From: Candidatus Kapaibacterium sp.
GTDB taxonomy: Bacteria; Bacteroidota; Ignavibacteria; Kapaibacteriales; UBA4661
DNA: 54,091 nt
Reading direction: 5' to 3'
Assembly: GCA_025455065.1 (NCBI GenBank)
Contig: JALONG010000029.1
Coordinates: forward strand, 1-54,091
Translations under genes and position numbers: made by a program
In this document: in pieces, positions 1 through 8,108 of the stretch
Numbering within the stretch: the stretch's first letter is position 1
Layout: each line of letters begins with the position of its first letter
Notes under the pieces: model-generated
The model's input: only the letters and a program-made list of their open reading frames with translations
The model's database searches: none
Told to the model about the DNA's origin: nothing

Positions 1-57
1 ATTGCGAATCTTCGTTGTATCTCTACCAAGCCTGAGTTTATCGGGCTTTGGGTGTAA
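1..57 (+). CDS. possible 3' end of an upstream gene
   Basis: Frame 1 is open from the left edge to a TAA at 55-57, giving an 18-residue tail rich in hydrophobic residues. It may be the end of a gene lying outside the window. The stretch is too short to identify, and an open frame of this length can occur by chance. Confidence 0.2.
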   Translation: MANLRCISTKPEFIGLWV

Positions 58-90
58 ACCATTGAGAAAAAAATTAGTTATCTCTAAATT

Positions 91-2067
91 TTGTCTATTC
101 CAAATACACAACTACAAACATGGCTTAAAATCTACTCACTAGATATTCTTGAACAAACATTGCTGCAAGAATATTGTGCTTCCCATGCCCTAGAATGGCG
201 CAAAAGCACCGTTTTAAGTACATACTTCGCTGACAATGCCTATTCACCTTCATTAGCCAAGCATCTTGGGTTATTTTCGATTGATTCTTTATCTGAGCTT
301 GAGTCGTGCTTAGAGTTGATGATACCTGCCGAAGACCGCAAACTCAATGGTGCTTTTTTTACACCGACATATATTATTGATGCGATTGTGAACCGTTTGT
401 CACCACGTCCCGAGGAAACAGTTTTTGACCCAAGTTGCGGGAGTGGTGCATTCCTGCTGGGTGTAACTCGGTATATGATGAAGCAGTATCAAATGCCGAT
501 TCGACAGCTTATTCGAGAGAATATTTTCGGTGCTGATATTTTGCCGTATAATATCCGCCGTGCCAAAATTCTCCTCGCCTTGTTTGCTCTGCAACAAGGA
601 GAAATACTTGATGAAACTGACTTCCGGCTCACGTGTATTGATAGCTTGCAAGCGGATTGGAACGATATTTTTTCTCATTCAAAGTTTGACGTTGTTTTAG
701 GTAATCCTCCCTACGTGAAGTTCCAGGATTTATCTGATGTTCAGCGCGAAAATTTAGCAAAAAATTGGTCTTCGGTTGATAGCGGAACGTTTAATACCAA
801 CTTGAGTTGATAACTGTGCAAAAAAATCCGGCTTCAGTGGCACAGACATTCTTGTCTGTGCGAGTATTTATGCTGCTTCCAGAGAAAAGCACTTGGGTAT
901 GACCTTCTTTCGCAGCAGGGGCACTTAGGCTACATTACGCCAAATAACTATTTTACCTCGCTTGCAGGGGAATCTCTCAGAGATTTTTTTGAGCGTCGTC
1001 GTTGTATTGAGGAAATTTGGGATTTTTCGCACATCAAAGTTTTTGATGCTCAAACCTATACCGCAATTACCTTTCTCAGTAAGCAGCCAAACGAAAATAT
1101 CCTCTTTGACCGCATTGACACTCCTCAAACTCCTCAAGAATTTGTTGCCTCGCCACAGGTATCTTCTAACAGCTATGCTGCATTAGACAGAAAAAAATGG
1201 CGTTTGCTTCGGAGTGATGAACAGAATATTATTCGTGCTTTAGAATCAGCAAATACGCCGCTTTCAGAGGTTCTTGATATTAAGGTTGGCATTGCTACGC
1301 TCAAAGATGAAATCTTTTTTATTGATGGCTCGTATCAAGCAGACAGGTTTTATTTCAAAGAATGGCAAGGGCGTGAATACCCCATAGAATCAAGCATTAC
1401 CAAAGCTATTGTGAAAATTTCCGATTTTACGACCCAAGCAGAATGTGATGCTAATTCGCGGCGAATTATCTCGCCCTACACGGTAAAAAACAATACGGCA
1501 ACAATTATTGACGAAGTAATTCTCCGTGAACAATATCCCTTTTGCTACGAGTATTTGTGCGCTGTTCGGGACGAATTGGCAAAACGCGATAAGGGCAAAA
1601 TGAAAGGTGCGTGGTATGGATATGGACGAACACAAGGCATAGCCAAGCGCGGACGGAAGTTGATTACACCGACCTTCAGCAAAGAGCCGCGCTTTTTGCG
1701 CATTGACGATGCGGAAGCATATTTTTGCAACGGGTACGGATTATTTGTAAAAGAAGCACCCAATCAAGGCTTATTTGCTGATGTTTCGCCGCTTACACGG
1801 TTAGAAAACTTAGATGTGGTACAGAAAATTTTGAATTCAGGAATAATGCACTACTACGTTACACGAACAAGTGTGAGCATTGAAGGCGGTTACTATTGCT
1901 ATCAAAAAAACTTTATCGAAAAATTCACACTTCCGAGTATTTCAGATGTAGAAATTAAGGAAATACGCGCCTTACAAGACCATATTGCTATTGATGAGTA
2001 TTTGTGCGGTTTATATGATATTCCCGCTTCATCTGTCATCAAAGCGGTCGGTGTAAGTGTGGAGTAA
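91..2067 (+). pseudogene. broken N6-adenine DNA methyltransferase (Eco57I/TaqI type)
   Basis: This would have methylated adenine as the protective half of a type II R-M system. The first part (91-810, TTG start) has the SAM-binding motif region DPSCGSGAF and the catalytic motif NPPY in VVLGNPPYVKF. It hits TGA at 808 and TAA at 811. From about 892 to 2067 the same frame is open again and continues the methyltransferase (LGYITPNNYF), followed by a TaqI-like C-terminal specificity region. The segment of about 90 bases between the halves contains a hairpin repeat found again at 54034-54091. Both halves are in the same frame, so the inserted or replaced DNA, not a frameshift, destroys the gene. 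The 3' end overlaps the convergent endonuclease-like gene by 39 bases. The C-terminal piece (ATG at 1204) could still be translated but lacks the catalytic domain. Confidence 0.85.
834..891 (+). repeat. family D hairpin repeat, copy 1
   Basis: A 58-base block matches 54034-54091 in inverted orientation at 57 of 58 positions. It holds a 9-bp perfect stem (GCACAGACA / TGTCTGTGC, 840-861) with a TTCT loop. It lies inside the disrupted methyltransferase. ACTTG occurs at 800-804 and again at 891-895, a possible short target duplication, but removing that unit would shift the reading frame, so the true ends are unsure. Confidence 0.85.
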
Positions 2068-3084
2068 ATGTGGTACGAAGTTAGTAAAAATGAGATTTTC
2101 GATAGTTGCTGGAGAAGATTGCGGTAACAGCCCGTCACGCTTCAAATCGTCGGTTTTTGTGTACACAAGCGGCTGCTTTTTACTGAAATCCACCAGAAGC
2201 AAGCATACTTTTTCGTATTTGTATTCGTCTCCTTTGTAGTTCTCGTTTCTTGTTGTTATGCGGTTATTGAGTGCCTTGAATCCCAAGACATATTTTTCCA
2301 CATTCTGTACGCTGCGAACAAACTGAATTTCATGGTGTGCAGCCGCCGCAGCGTCGTACTCGTACACGGGAATCAAGTAAACCTCACCGCAACACATTCG
2401 TGGACATCGCAGATGCAGGTTGAGTGCCTCTGCAAAGGTGCGCTCATACATCGGTCAAAGTTTTTTGATAAACTGCTCAGTTGGCTGCGAACATTAATAG
2501 AAACTATGCGCTCGGTGTATTTTTTGCCAAATTCATCTTGCTGACCGATAAGTAAGCCGTTGGTCAAAACCTCTGAATGTTGCTCTATATCATGTGGCAC
2601 AACGCAAATATCTTGGTCTTTTCGTTTGAGGAAACCTGCTACCGCGAGTTCACCATTACTTTCACCCAAAGCAGGTTTGATACGGTCTTGAGGAATACCG
2701 TTCCTTTGTAATTCAGCTTTTACCACATCATGCAGGAGTTTGATAGGTTTTTGTGAGCGAATGAGATTATTTTTTCCTTGTTCGCCGCCTTGCAGTATGG
2801 CTGTTTCTATCAGGCGTTTGAACTCTTGGAGTGCTTTGGGGAGGGTTAGATTTGGTGTTTTCACTGAGAGCAAACGATTCGTGATCGAAAAAATCTCGCA
2901 AAGAAATATTGAGCGCACGAGCAATTTTTTCGATATTTTCAATCGAAATATTTCGTTTTCCGTTCTCCACACTGCCGATATAGGTGCGGTCTAAATCGCA
3001 GAGAAACGCCAAATACTCCTGACTGAGTTTTTGTGCCTTGCGGAGTTCGCGGATTCGTGCGCCGATGGTATCTTTGATATTCAT
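2029..3084 (-). pseudogene. frameshifted HTH-fused restriction endonuclease-like gene
   Basis: The first ~70 residues (start codon at 3084) form a Xre/controller-type helix-turn-helix domain: IRELRKAQKLSQEYLAFLCD, then a recognition helix in DRTYIGSVENGKRNIS. The coding sense then continues in a second frame from about 2870 to about 2450 and in a third frame to 2029, so there are two frameshifts. The downstream part is soluble, shows no membrane segments, and contains an AERTF/LHLRCP region followed by GEVYLIPVYEYD and KVCLLLVDF. I do not recognise the family. Convergent 3' overlap with the adenine methyltransferase makes the cognate endonuclease the best guess. Neither frameshift lies in a homopolymer, so decay is somewhat more likely than sequencing error. 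The fusion of a C-protein-like HTH to the nuclease would give autoregulation. Confidence 0.6.
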
Positions 3085-3109
3085 AATGCGCGTAAAATCG
3101 GGATATGAT

Positions 3110-3135
3110 GACTTTATGACAACGGACTTTACGTC
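3110..3135 (-). promoter_or_regulatory. C-box-like operator upstream of the HTH gene
   Basis: Two 11-base copies, GACTTTATGAC and GACTTTACGTC, are separated by AACG, 26-51 bases upstream of the HTH gene start. Controller proteins of R-M systems bind paired GACT/AGTC-type boxes at this kind of position. The assignment is by resemblance and location only. Confidence 0.4.
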
Positions 3136-3168
3136 ACATTTTTAGAAAAATCAGATTGAAAAAGTGTA

Positions 3169-3414
3169 ATGCAAACCTCACCAAATCTACACGCAGAGAT
3201 TTCTGAGCCGATGCTACGTGAATTACAAGGTATCGCCGAATAAGAACACAGCACGATTGAACAACTTGCCCTGACCGCGATACGGGAAAAGGTTTCCGCG
3301 TTGGTGCATGACGACTACATCCGCACCCGCGCAGAACGTAGTAGCCGTGCGGCGTTTGAGGAGGCATTGGCGAGTGTTTCTCGGCAGGAGCCGGAGGAGT
3401 GGAATAGGATTTGA
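3169..3414 (+). pseudogene. antitoxin-like small gene with an in-frame stop
   Basis: An ATG at 3169 opens a frame that runs to TGA at 3412-3414, interrupted once by TAA at 3241-3243 (codon 25). The product, reading through the stop, is about 80 residues. It has the features of a small antitoxin-like protein: LRELQGIAE, then STIEQLALTAIREKVSALV, a charged DDYIRTRAERSSRAAFEEAL helix, and an ending like PEEWNRI. No toxin gene lies beside it. It looks like a relic. The minus-strand open frame over this stretch is less protein-like. Confidence 0.55.
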
Positions 3415-3494
3415 CAGAATATTCCATCGTTGTTTTCCTGCTTATCACTAATTTAATGCTATAATTCTAGCATCTTTCACAGATACATAAAATT

Positions 3495-4670
3495 ATGAAA
3501 TGGCGTTGGGACCAAGGTCGCTTAGACTATCTGCGTTTTGAGAATATCCGCTCTATTGCGCGGTGTTGTTATGACCTAAATGGTGTAAACCTCAAACAGA
3601 CTGACGATATTTTACGTCCTGCGTTAGAACGCGCTACTACGCTGCCTTTTGCACCAAAGCACTATAAAGTTTGGCGAAACTATGGTCGTGTGTTTGAATG
3701 TGCGATGGTAGCAACAGACTTGGGTGGAAGGCTCACCATTACTGATATTGGAAAGCGTTTGGCGGAAGATGCGGAGTGGACAGTTGATGAATATATTGCT
3801 GTGATTATTACACGCTTTGCCTATCCCTATCCTGCCTTTCAGGACTATGCCGTGTCGCTCACTCCCGTCTTCCCATTCTGTGCGATTATTCGGTATCTCC
3901 TTGCTTCTTTGATGACTGGGAAGTCTGCAAAAATAACGGTGGAAGAGGTGTTTTCCATCTTGATTGGCAATAATGCGCAAGGTACAGAATCACTTGATTT
4001 TTTCGCACAATTACGCCCGACTGACGTAAAACCACAAGGCGACGAAGAACGCCAAGTGCGAGAAATGCTCATTTTTTTGAGCCAAACGAATTTCTTAAAA
4101 TGGTCAGCAGGCTCACTGTTCCTAGACATTGAAGCAAATGACACGGAAAGCATTGCTCAAATCGAAGCACTTGCCTCACCAATGTTGCGAACACGCGAGC
4201 CAATAACACAAGCAGAAATACTCTCTTGTGCAAGTCTTCAAAGCGATACTATCCTCATAATGCCGACATTGACAACACGCGAAACTACTCTGGATGCCGT
4301 GTTTACTGAAGGTAAGCGCATCCGTACCGAGCATTTACGCCTTGAGCGCAGCCCGCGCCTACGAAAACTTTATTTTGCCCAAGCCCCAAAACCCCATAAA
4401 TGCGATATGTGTACTGGCAATATGCAGACACGCTACCCTTGGACGGATAATATCCTTGAATTGCATCATCTTTTACCACTTTCCTCCAGCCTTACCATTA
4501 CCACCAAAGGCACATCACTGGCGGATGTTGTGCCGCTTTGCCCAAATTGCCACCGCAGTATCCACGTATTCTACAAAAACTGGCTCAATAGCGAAAATCT
4601 GAATGATTTTCGTACTCCATCGGAGGCATTCAATATTTACAACACCGCAAAACAACAGGTACAGATATGA
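3495..4670 (+). CDS. HNH type II restriction endonuclease
   Basis: 391 residues. The C-terminal ~90 residues form an HNH nuclease: a first zinc-knuckle pair CDMC at about 302, the core LELHHLLPL at about 321, and PLCPNCHRSIH at about 349. The N-terminal 300 residues look like winged-helix DNA-reading domains (an FENIRSIARCC start, then TITDIGKRLAEDAEWT). The stop codon overlaps the start of the m5C methyltransferase (ATGA, 4667-4670), so the two are translationally coupled and most likely form an R-M pair in which the nuclease cuts sites the methyltransferase protects. The gene appears intact. The recognition sequence cannot be read from the protein. Confidence 0.8.
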   Translation: MKWRWDQGRLDYLRFENIRSIARCCYDLNGVNLKQTDDILRPALERATTLPFAPKHYKVWRNYGRVFECAMVATDLGGRLTITDIGKRLAEDAEWTVDEYIAVIITRFAYPYPAFQDYAVSLTPVFPFCAIIRYLLASLMTGKSAKITVEEVFSILIGNNAQGTESLDFFAQLRPTDVKPQGDEERQVREMLIFLSQTNFLKWSAGSLFLDIEANDTESIAQIEALASPMLRTREPITQAEILSCASLQSDTILIMPTLTTRETTLDAVFTEGKRIRTEHLRLERSPRLRKLYFAQAPKPHKCDMCTGNMQTRYPWTDNILELHHLLPLSSSLTITTKGTSLADVVPLCPNCHRSIHVFYKNWLNSENLNDFRTPSEAFNIYNTAKQQVQI

Positions 4671-5896
4671 CCGTACTTTCACAGCTATCGCTCAAACATC
4701 AAACAGACATTTTACAACGCTGCATTCGTGAAAACCTCGACTTAAACGAGGAACTTCAACGCGAAGGCTTAGACTACGAAATGCTTCGATACCGCACCAA
4801 CACTACCAGAGAAAAGCCATATTCCGGGCTTTTTGACACAACTCATTATACCTTACCATATCAAACGCCAGAGGATTTTGATTTTGCACTGCATGGTGTA
4901 CCGTCAGTGAGCTTTTTCTCTGGTGCAGGTGGCTTAGATACTGGGTTTCATTATGCTGGCTTCGCGCATGTTGCCTCTGTCGAGCATAATGCCCTTTTCT
5001 GCGAAACACTACGCCACAACCACCCAACGTGGACGGTCATTGGACCACCAGAACAAAGCGGTGATGCGCGTCATCACGAGGAAATAGCTTCCGAACTGCG
5101 TAAGGCTGGCGTAAAAGTGCCGTTTGAGGGGGTTTTTCATGGCGGACCGCCGTGTCAGCCGTTTAGCATTGCTTCCAATCAAAGGTTTTCCAAAAATAGC
5201 GACAATTTCAAGCGCATCGGCTTCGCCAATGAGGAGCATGGCGGTTTGTTGTTTGATTTCGTTTGGTTTATTAAAGAATTTCAACCACGTGTGTTTTTAA
5301 TTGAAAATGTCGCCGGATTGCTCAGTGTCGGCGAAGGTGATGAACTCGCACAAGCATTGAAGATACTCCGTGAAATTGGCTATACGTTTACTCACCCAGA
5401 AGTCTTCAATGCGGCGGATTATGGTGTTCCGCAAAGTAGGCAAAGGGTGTTCATTGTTGGTATTCGTGGCTCTGGCAATCCGTTTGTTTTTCCCCCTAAA
5501 GAATCTGCTATTGTGCCGTGTGGCGCGGCATTTGAACGACCTTTAGACGGCGTTGCAAATCATCTCACCCGCCAACACAAGGCAGAATCCGTGCTGCGGT
5601 ATATGGAATTGGACTTCGGGCAGCGCGACGCGCTTGGACGTGTTGATAGGCTTGACCCTGAACGTGTCTCCAAAACCGTGATTGCAGGCGGTGTAAAGGG
5701 AGGCGGACGATCACATTTGCATCCTTTCATTCCGCGTACTATTTCGGTGCGCGAAGCCGCTCGATTACAAACATTTCCCGATAGCTACGTTTTTGTTGGA
5801 CCTGTTGCACGCCAATTCACCCAAGTAGGGAACGCCGTTCCACCACTTTTGGGAATGAAATTAGCACGAGCAATTTTTGAAACTCTTTATGATTGA
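4667..5896 (+). CDS. DNA (cytosine-5)-methyltransferase, first of operon
   Basis: 409 residues, transferring methyl from SAM to C5 of cytosine. All core motifs are present: motif I FSGAGGLDTGF (84-94), catalytic PCQ loop GGPPCQPFS with Cys163, motif VI ENV (213-215), motif VIII QSRQRVFIVG, motif IX region ISVREAARLQTFP, and motif X QVGNAVPPLLG near the end. An ~80-residue N-terminal extension precedes motif I. The start overlaps the HNH endonuclease gene by 4 bases, and its stop overlaps the TTG that could start the next methyltransferase. It is likely the protective partner of the HNH enzyme. Confidence 0.95.
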   Translation: MTVLSQLSLKHQTDILQRCIRENLDLNEELQREGLDYEMLRYRTNTTREKPYSGLFDTTHYTLPYQTPEDFDFALHGVPSVSFFSGAGGLDTGFHYAGFAHVASVEHNALFCETLRHNHPTWTVIGPPEQSGDARHHEEIASELRKAGVKVPFEGVFHGGPPCQPFSIASNQRFSKNSDNFKRIGFANEEHGGLLFDFVWFIKEFQPRVFLIENVAGLLSVGEGDELAQALKILREIGYTFTHPEVFNAADYGVPQSRQRVFIVGIRGSGNPFVFPPKESAIVPCGAAFERPLDGVANHLTRQHKAESVLRYMELDFGQRDALGRVDRLDPERVSKTVIAGGVKGGGRSHLHPFIPRTISVREAARLQTFPDSYVFVGPVARQFTQVGNAVPPLLGMKLARAIFETLYD

Positions 5897-5904
5897 GAAA
5901 CCCC

Positions 5905-6006
5905 ATGCCTGAATTCATCCACCTCCACAACCACACCCACTACTCCCTCTTGGACGGTGCAGCCACACCCGAAACACTGCTCAAAGCCGCTTCTGAGCAG
6001 GGACAT
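5905..6006 (+). repeat. duplicated 5' end of dnaE (other copy 8109-8210)
   Basis: Codons 1-34 match between the two copies at 94 of 102 bases. The eight differences are mostly in third positions. Protein similarity fades out after about codon 40 (GHKAAPLT against GHTAVALT). A shorter resemblance extends just upstream of both ATGs (GAGAAACCCC against TAGAAAAACC). The methyltransferase and nuclease genes lie exactly between the copies. Confidence 0.95.
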
Positions 6007-7203
6007 AAGGCGGCTCCATTAACAGTCTTGGACACCTTTGCTGGCGCGGGCGGTTTTAGTTTAGGCTTTGCATTAGCCGGCTATACTGTTGGAGGGGCAA
6101 TAGAAATTGATAAATGGGCGGCTGAAACATTTCAGCATAACCACCCTGAATCGCAAATGCTTATCGGAGCTATTGAGCAATACTCAGATGAAGAAATCCA
6201 GGAAAAATATTTGCCCATGCGCCCGAACATTCTTTTAGGTGGTCCGCCATGTCAAGGGTTTTCAATAGCAAATAAACAAGCAGGTGATCCCAATGACCCA
6301 AGAAATTCATTATTCATGGAATTCGTCCGCATAGCACGATTACTTGAGCCTCAATATCTTATCTTAGAAAACGTTCCGAATATTGTGAAGTCAAAAAATC
6401 ATGCAGGGGAATTTGTCATTGATATTCTTCGACGCGAAATTGAGGCATTGGGATATATCGTCTATCATTCGATTCTTGATGCTACACATTTTGGCGTTCC
6501 TCAGATACGGAAGCGTTTTTTCCTGATTGCCTCTCGGCACGAACTATTACAACCCTTCCCATCTGCAACACATACACTCATAGAAAATGAATCACCAATG
6601 TTTGGTTCTGACAAATTGCCCTGTCCAACGCTTTGGGATGCAATTTCTGATATGCCTGTGATTGAAGCAGGCGAAGGAAGCGAGGAAATGTGCTACTCTC
6701 AAGCTCCGCAAACTGTGTATCAAGAAATGTTGCGGCACAATGCAAATGCCGTTCACAATCACAAAGCAATGAAGCACTCTAAACGAATGGTTGAGCGTTT
6801 TGCGGCTATGTCGTGGGGTGATTCCGTTGCTGATGTGCCCGAGCATTTGCGACCATTTGCAAGAAATAGTAACGGTAAAATCTCTGATAAAGTTTATGAC
6901 CAAAATAATCGAAGAATGTATCCCCATAAGCCTTGCCATACTATTCCTGCCTCATTTTATGCTAATTTTGTCCATCCATATTTGCATCGTAATTTTACCG
7001 CACGAGAAGGCGCACGAATTCAATCTTTTCCCGATTGGTATGTGTTCAAAGGCAAGCCGACAGTCGTAAGCCAAAAACTTTTACAGCGCGAAGAGCGAAC
7101 AGATGAAAAATTTATTTGTCAGTATAGCCAAATCGGTAATGCTGTTCCGCCACTTCTGGCAAAAGCGATTGCACAAAATCTTCTCCAACAAATCAAACAA
7201 TAA
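5905..7203 (+). CDS. DNA (cytosine-5)-methyltransferase with a DnaE-derived N-terminus
   Basis: 432 residues from ATG 5905. Residues 1 to about 40 are not methyltransferase: they repeat the DnaE N-terminus (IHLHNHTHYSLLDGAATPE, including the PHP HxH motif), and 94 of the first 102 bases match dnaE at 8109. The methyltransferase begins at about residue 41: motif I FAGAGGFSLGF (45-55), catalytic GGPPCQGFS with Cys116, ENV, GVPQIRKRFFLI, and QIGNAVPPLLA near the end. An in-frame TTG at 5893 overlaps the previous stop, but ATG 5905 corresponds to the dnaE start and is preferred. The 40-residue leader has only the first PHP motif, so it should not hydrolyse anything. It probably supplies the translation start. 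The gene ends 2 bases before the Bpu10I-like nuclease gene. Confidence 0.93.
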   Translation: MPEFIHLHNHTHYSLLDGAATPETLLKAASEQGHKAAPLTVLDTFAGAGGFSLGFALAGYTVGGAIEIDKWAAETFQHNHPESQMLIGAIEQYSDEEIQEKYLPMRPNILLGGPPCQGFSIANKQAGDPNDPRNSLFMEFVRIARLLEPQYLILENVPNIVKSKNHAGEFVIDILRREIEALGYIVYHSILDATHFGVPQIRKRFFLIASRHELLQPFPSATHTLIENESPMFGSDKLPCPTLWDAISDMPVIEAGEGSEEMCYSQAPQTVYQEMLRHNANAVHNHKAMKHSKRMVERFAAMSWGDSVADVPEHLRPFARNSNGKISDKVYDQNNRRMYPHKPCHTIPASFYANFVHPYLHRNFTAREGARIQSFPDWYVFKGKPTVVSQKLLQREERTDEKFICQYSQIGNAVPPLLAKAIAQNLLQQIKQ

Positions 7204-7205
7204 TA

Positions 7206-8075
7206 ATGCACGTTCACGGCGATAATCTCCAACAAAAAGAACAGCATACAAGCAAATACCTTGATGCTGAGTCAAAGCAATACCTTTCTGAAATTCGACA
7301 CCAATACGAAATTTGGCGTAGCCAAAATGAGGTATTGAAAGGTCCGAGCATTGAAAAGAGTACCATAGATGCGGAAATTCTACAGAAACGAGTTGCTGCA
7401 TTTGCTACATACAAAGATTTTCTAGACCAACAACATTATGCGGAAAAATTTGACTCGCGCTCAAATCTTCATTCCTCAGTCTTAGAGGAATTTATGTTTT
7501 ATCTCTTCCGAGATATTGCATACAGCTTTTCACAACAAGCACTTCTTGGCAAATCTCATACGTTCAAAGATATATTTTTCATGCCCTCGAATTTTAAGGA
7601 GATGGTCGCTCAACCATCTGCTCGTATAGAGAAAAAAGACCATGATTTTGTTATTGGGGCTTCTGTACAAGCGCGGTTTCAAACCGCAGGCAGCAACACT
7701 GTAGAAGAGCATCTTTTTCATATTCCCGCAATTGCTATTGAGTGTAAAACCTACCTTGATAAAACCATGCTCGAAGGCTCATCTACTGCTGCCGAACAGG
7801 TGAAAATACGGAGTCCCAACGCGCTGTATATCGTTGTTGCCGAATGGCTCAAACTTACAGAATCTGTCAATTTGCGCAAATTCAAAGTAGATCAAATTTA
7901 CATCTTGCGTAAGCAGAAAAATACAGACCGTGAATTTCGTTACTTGTCTACCTACACGAAAAATCCAGTTTTTGCCGATGTAGTGGAACATCTCTTTAAC
8001 ACAGTACGCACCCACTTGACAAGCGAATGGGAGAGTGGTATTTCCTTTGGTTTGGAACGCGGATATTTGCTATAA
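7206..8075 (+). CDS. Bpu10I-like type II restriction endonuclease
   Basis: 289 residues. A PD-(D/E)XK-type core is visible: KDHDFVIG followed by PAIAIECKTYLDKTMLEG at about 173-190, in which Asp of the first strand and Glu-x-Lys (ECK) would bind metal. The next segment, ALYIVVAEWLKLTE with VDQIYILRKQKNTDRE, matches my recollection of the Bpu10I restriction endonuclease family; this is from memory, not a search. It follows the second m5C methyltransferase by 2 bases and ends 33 bases before dnaE. Bpu10I-type enzymes can be heterodimers with two methyltransferases, but the only other nuclease here is of the HNH type, so two separate R-M pairs are the simpler reading. Confidence 0.7.
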   Translation: MHVHGDNLQQKEQHTSKYLDAESKQYLSEIRHQYEIWRSQNEVLKGPSIEKSTIDAEILQKRVAAFATYKDFLDQQHYAEKFDSRSNLHSSVLEEFMFYLFRDIAYSFSQQALLGKSHTFKDIFFMPSNFKEMVAQPSARIEKKDHDFVIGASVQARFQTAGSNTVEEHLFHIPAIAIECKTYLDKTMLEGSSTAAEQVKIRSPNALYIVVAEWLKLTESVNLRKFKVDQIYILRKQKNTDREFRYLSTYTKNPVFADVVEHLFNTVRTHLTSEWESGISFGLERGYLL

Positions 8076-8108
8076 TTTCCTCACTAGAAAACTCCTTTTA
8101 GAAAAACC

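Noticed and set aside
3134-3448. 104-codon minus-strand open frame
   Set aside because: The plus strand over the same bases reads as a decayed antitoxin-like gene; the minus frame is Cys/Pro/Arg-rich and not protein-like.
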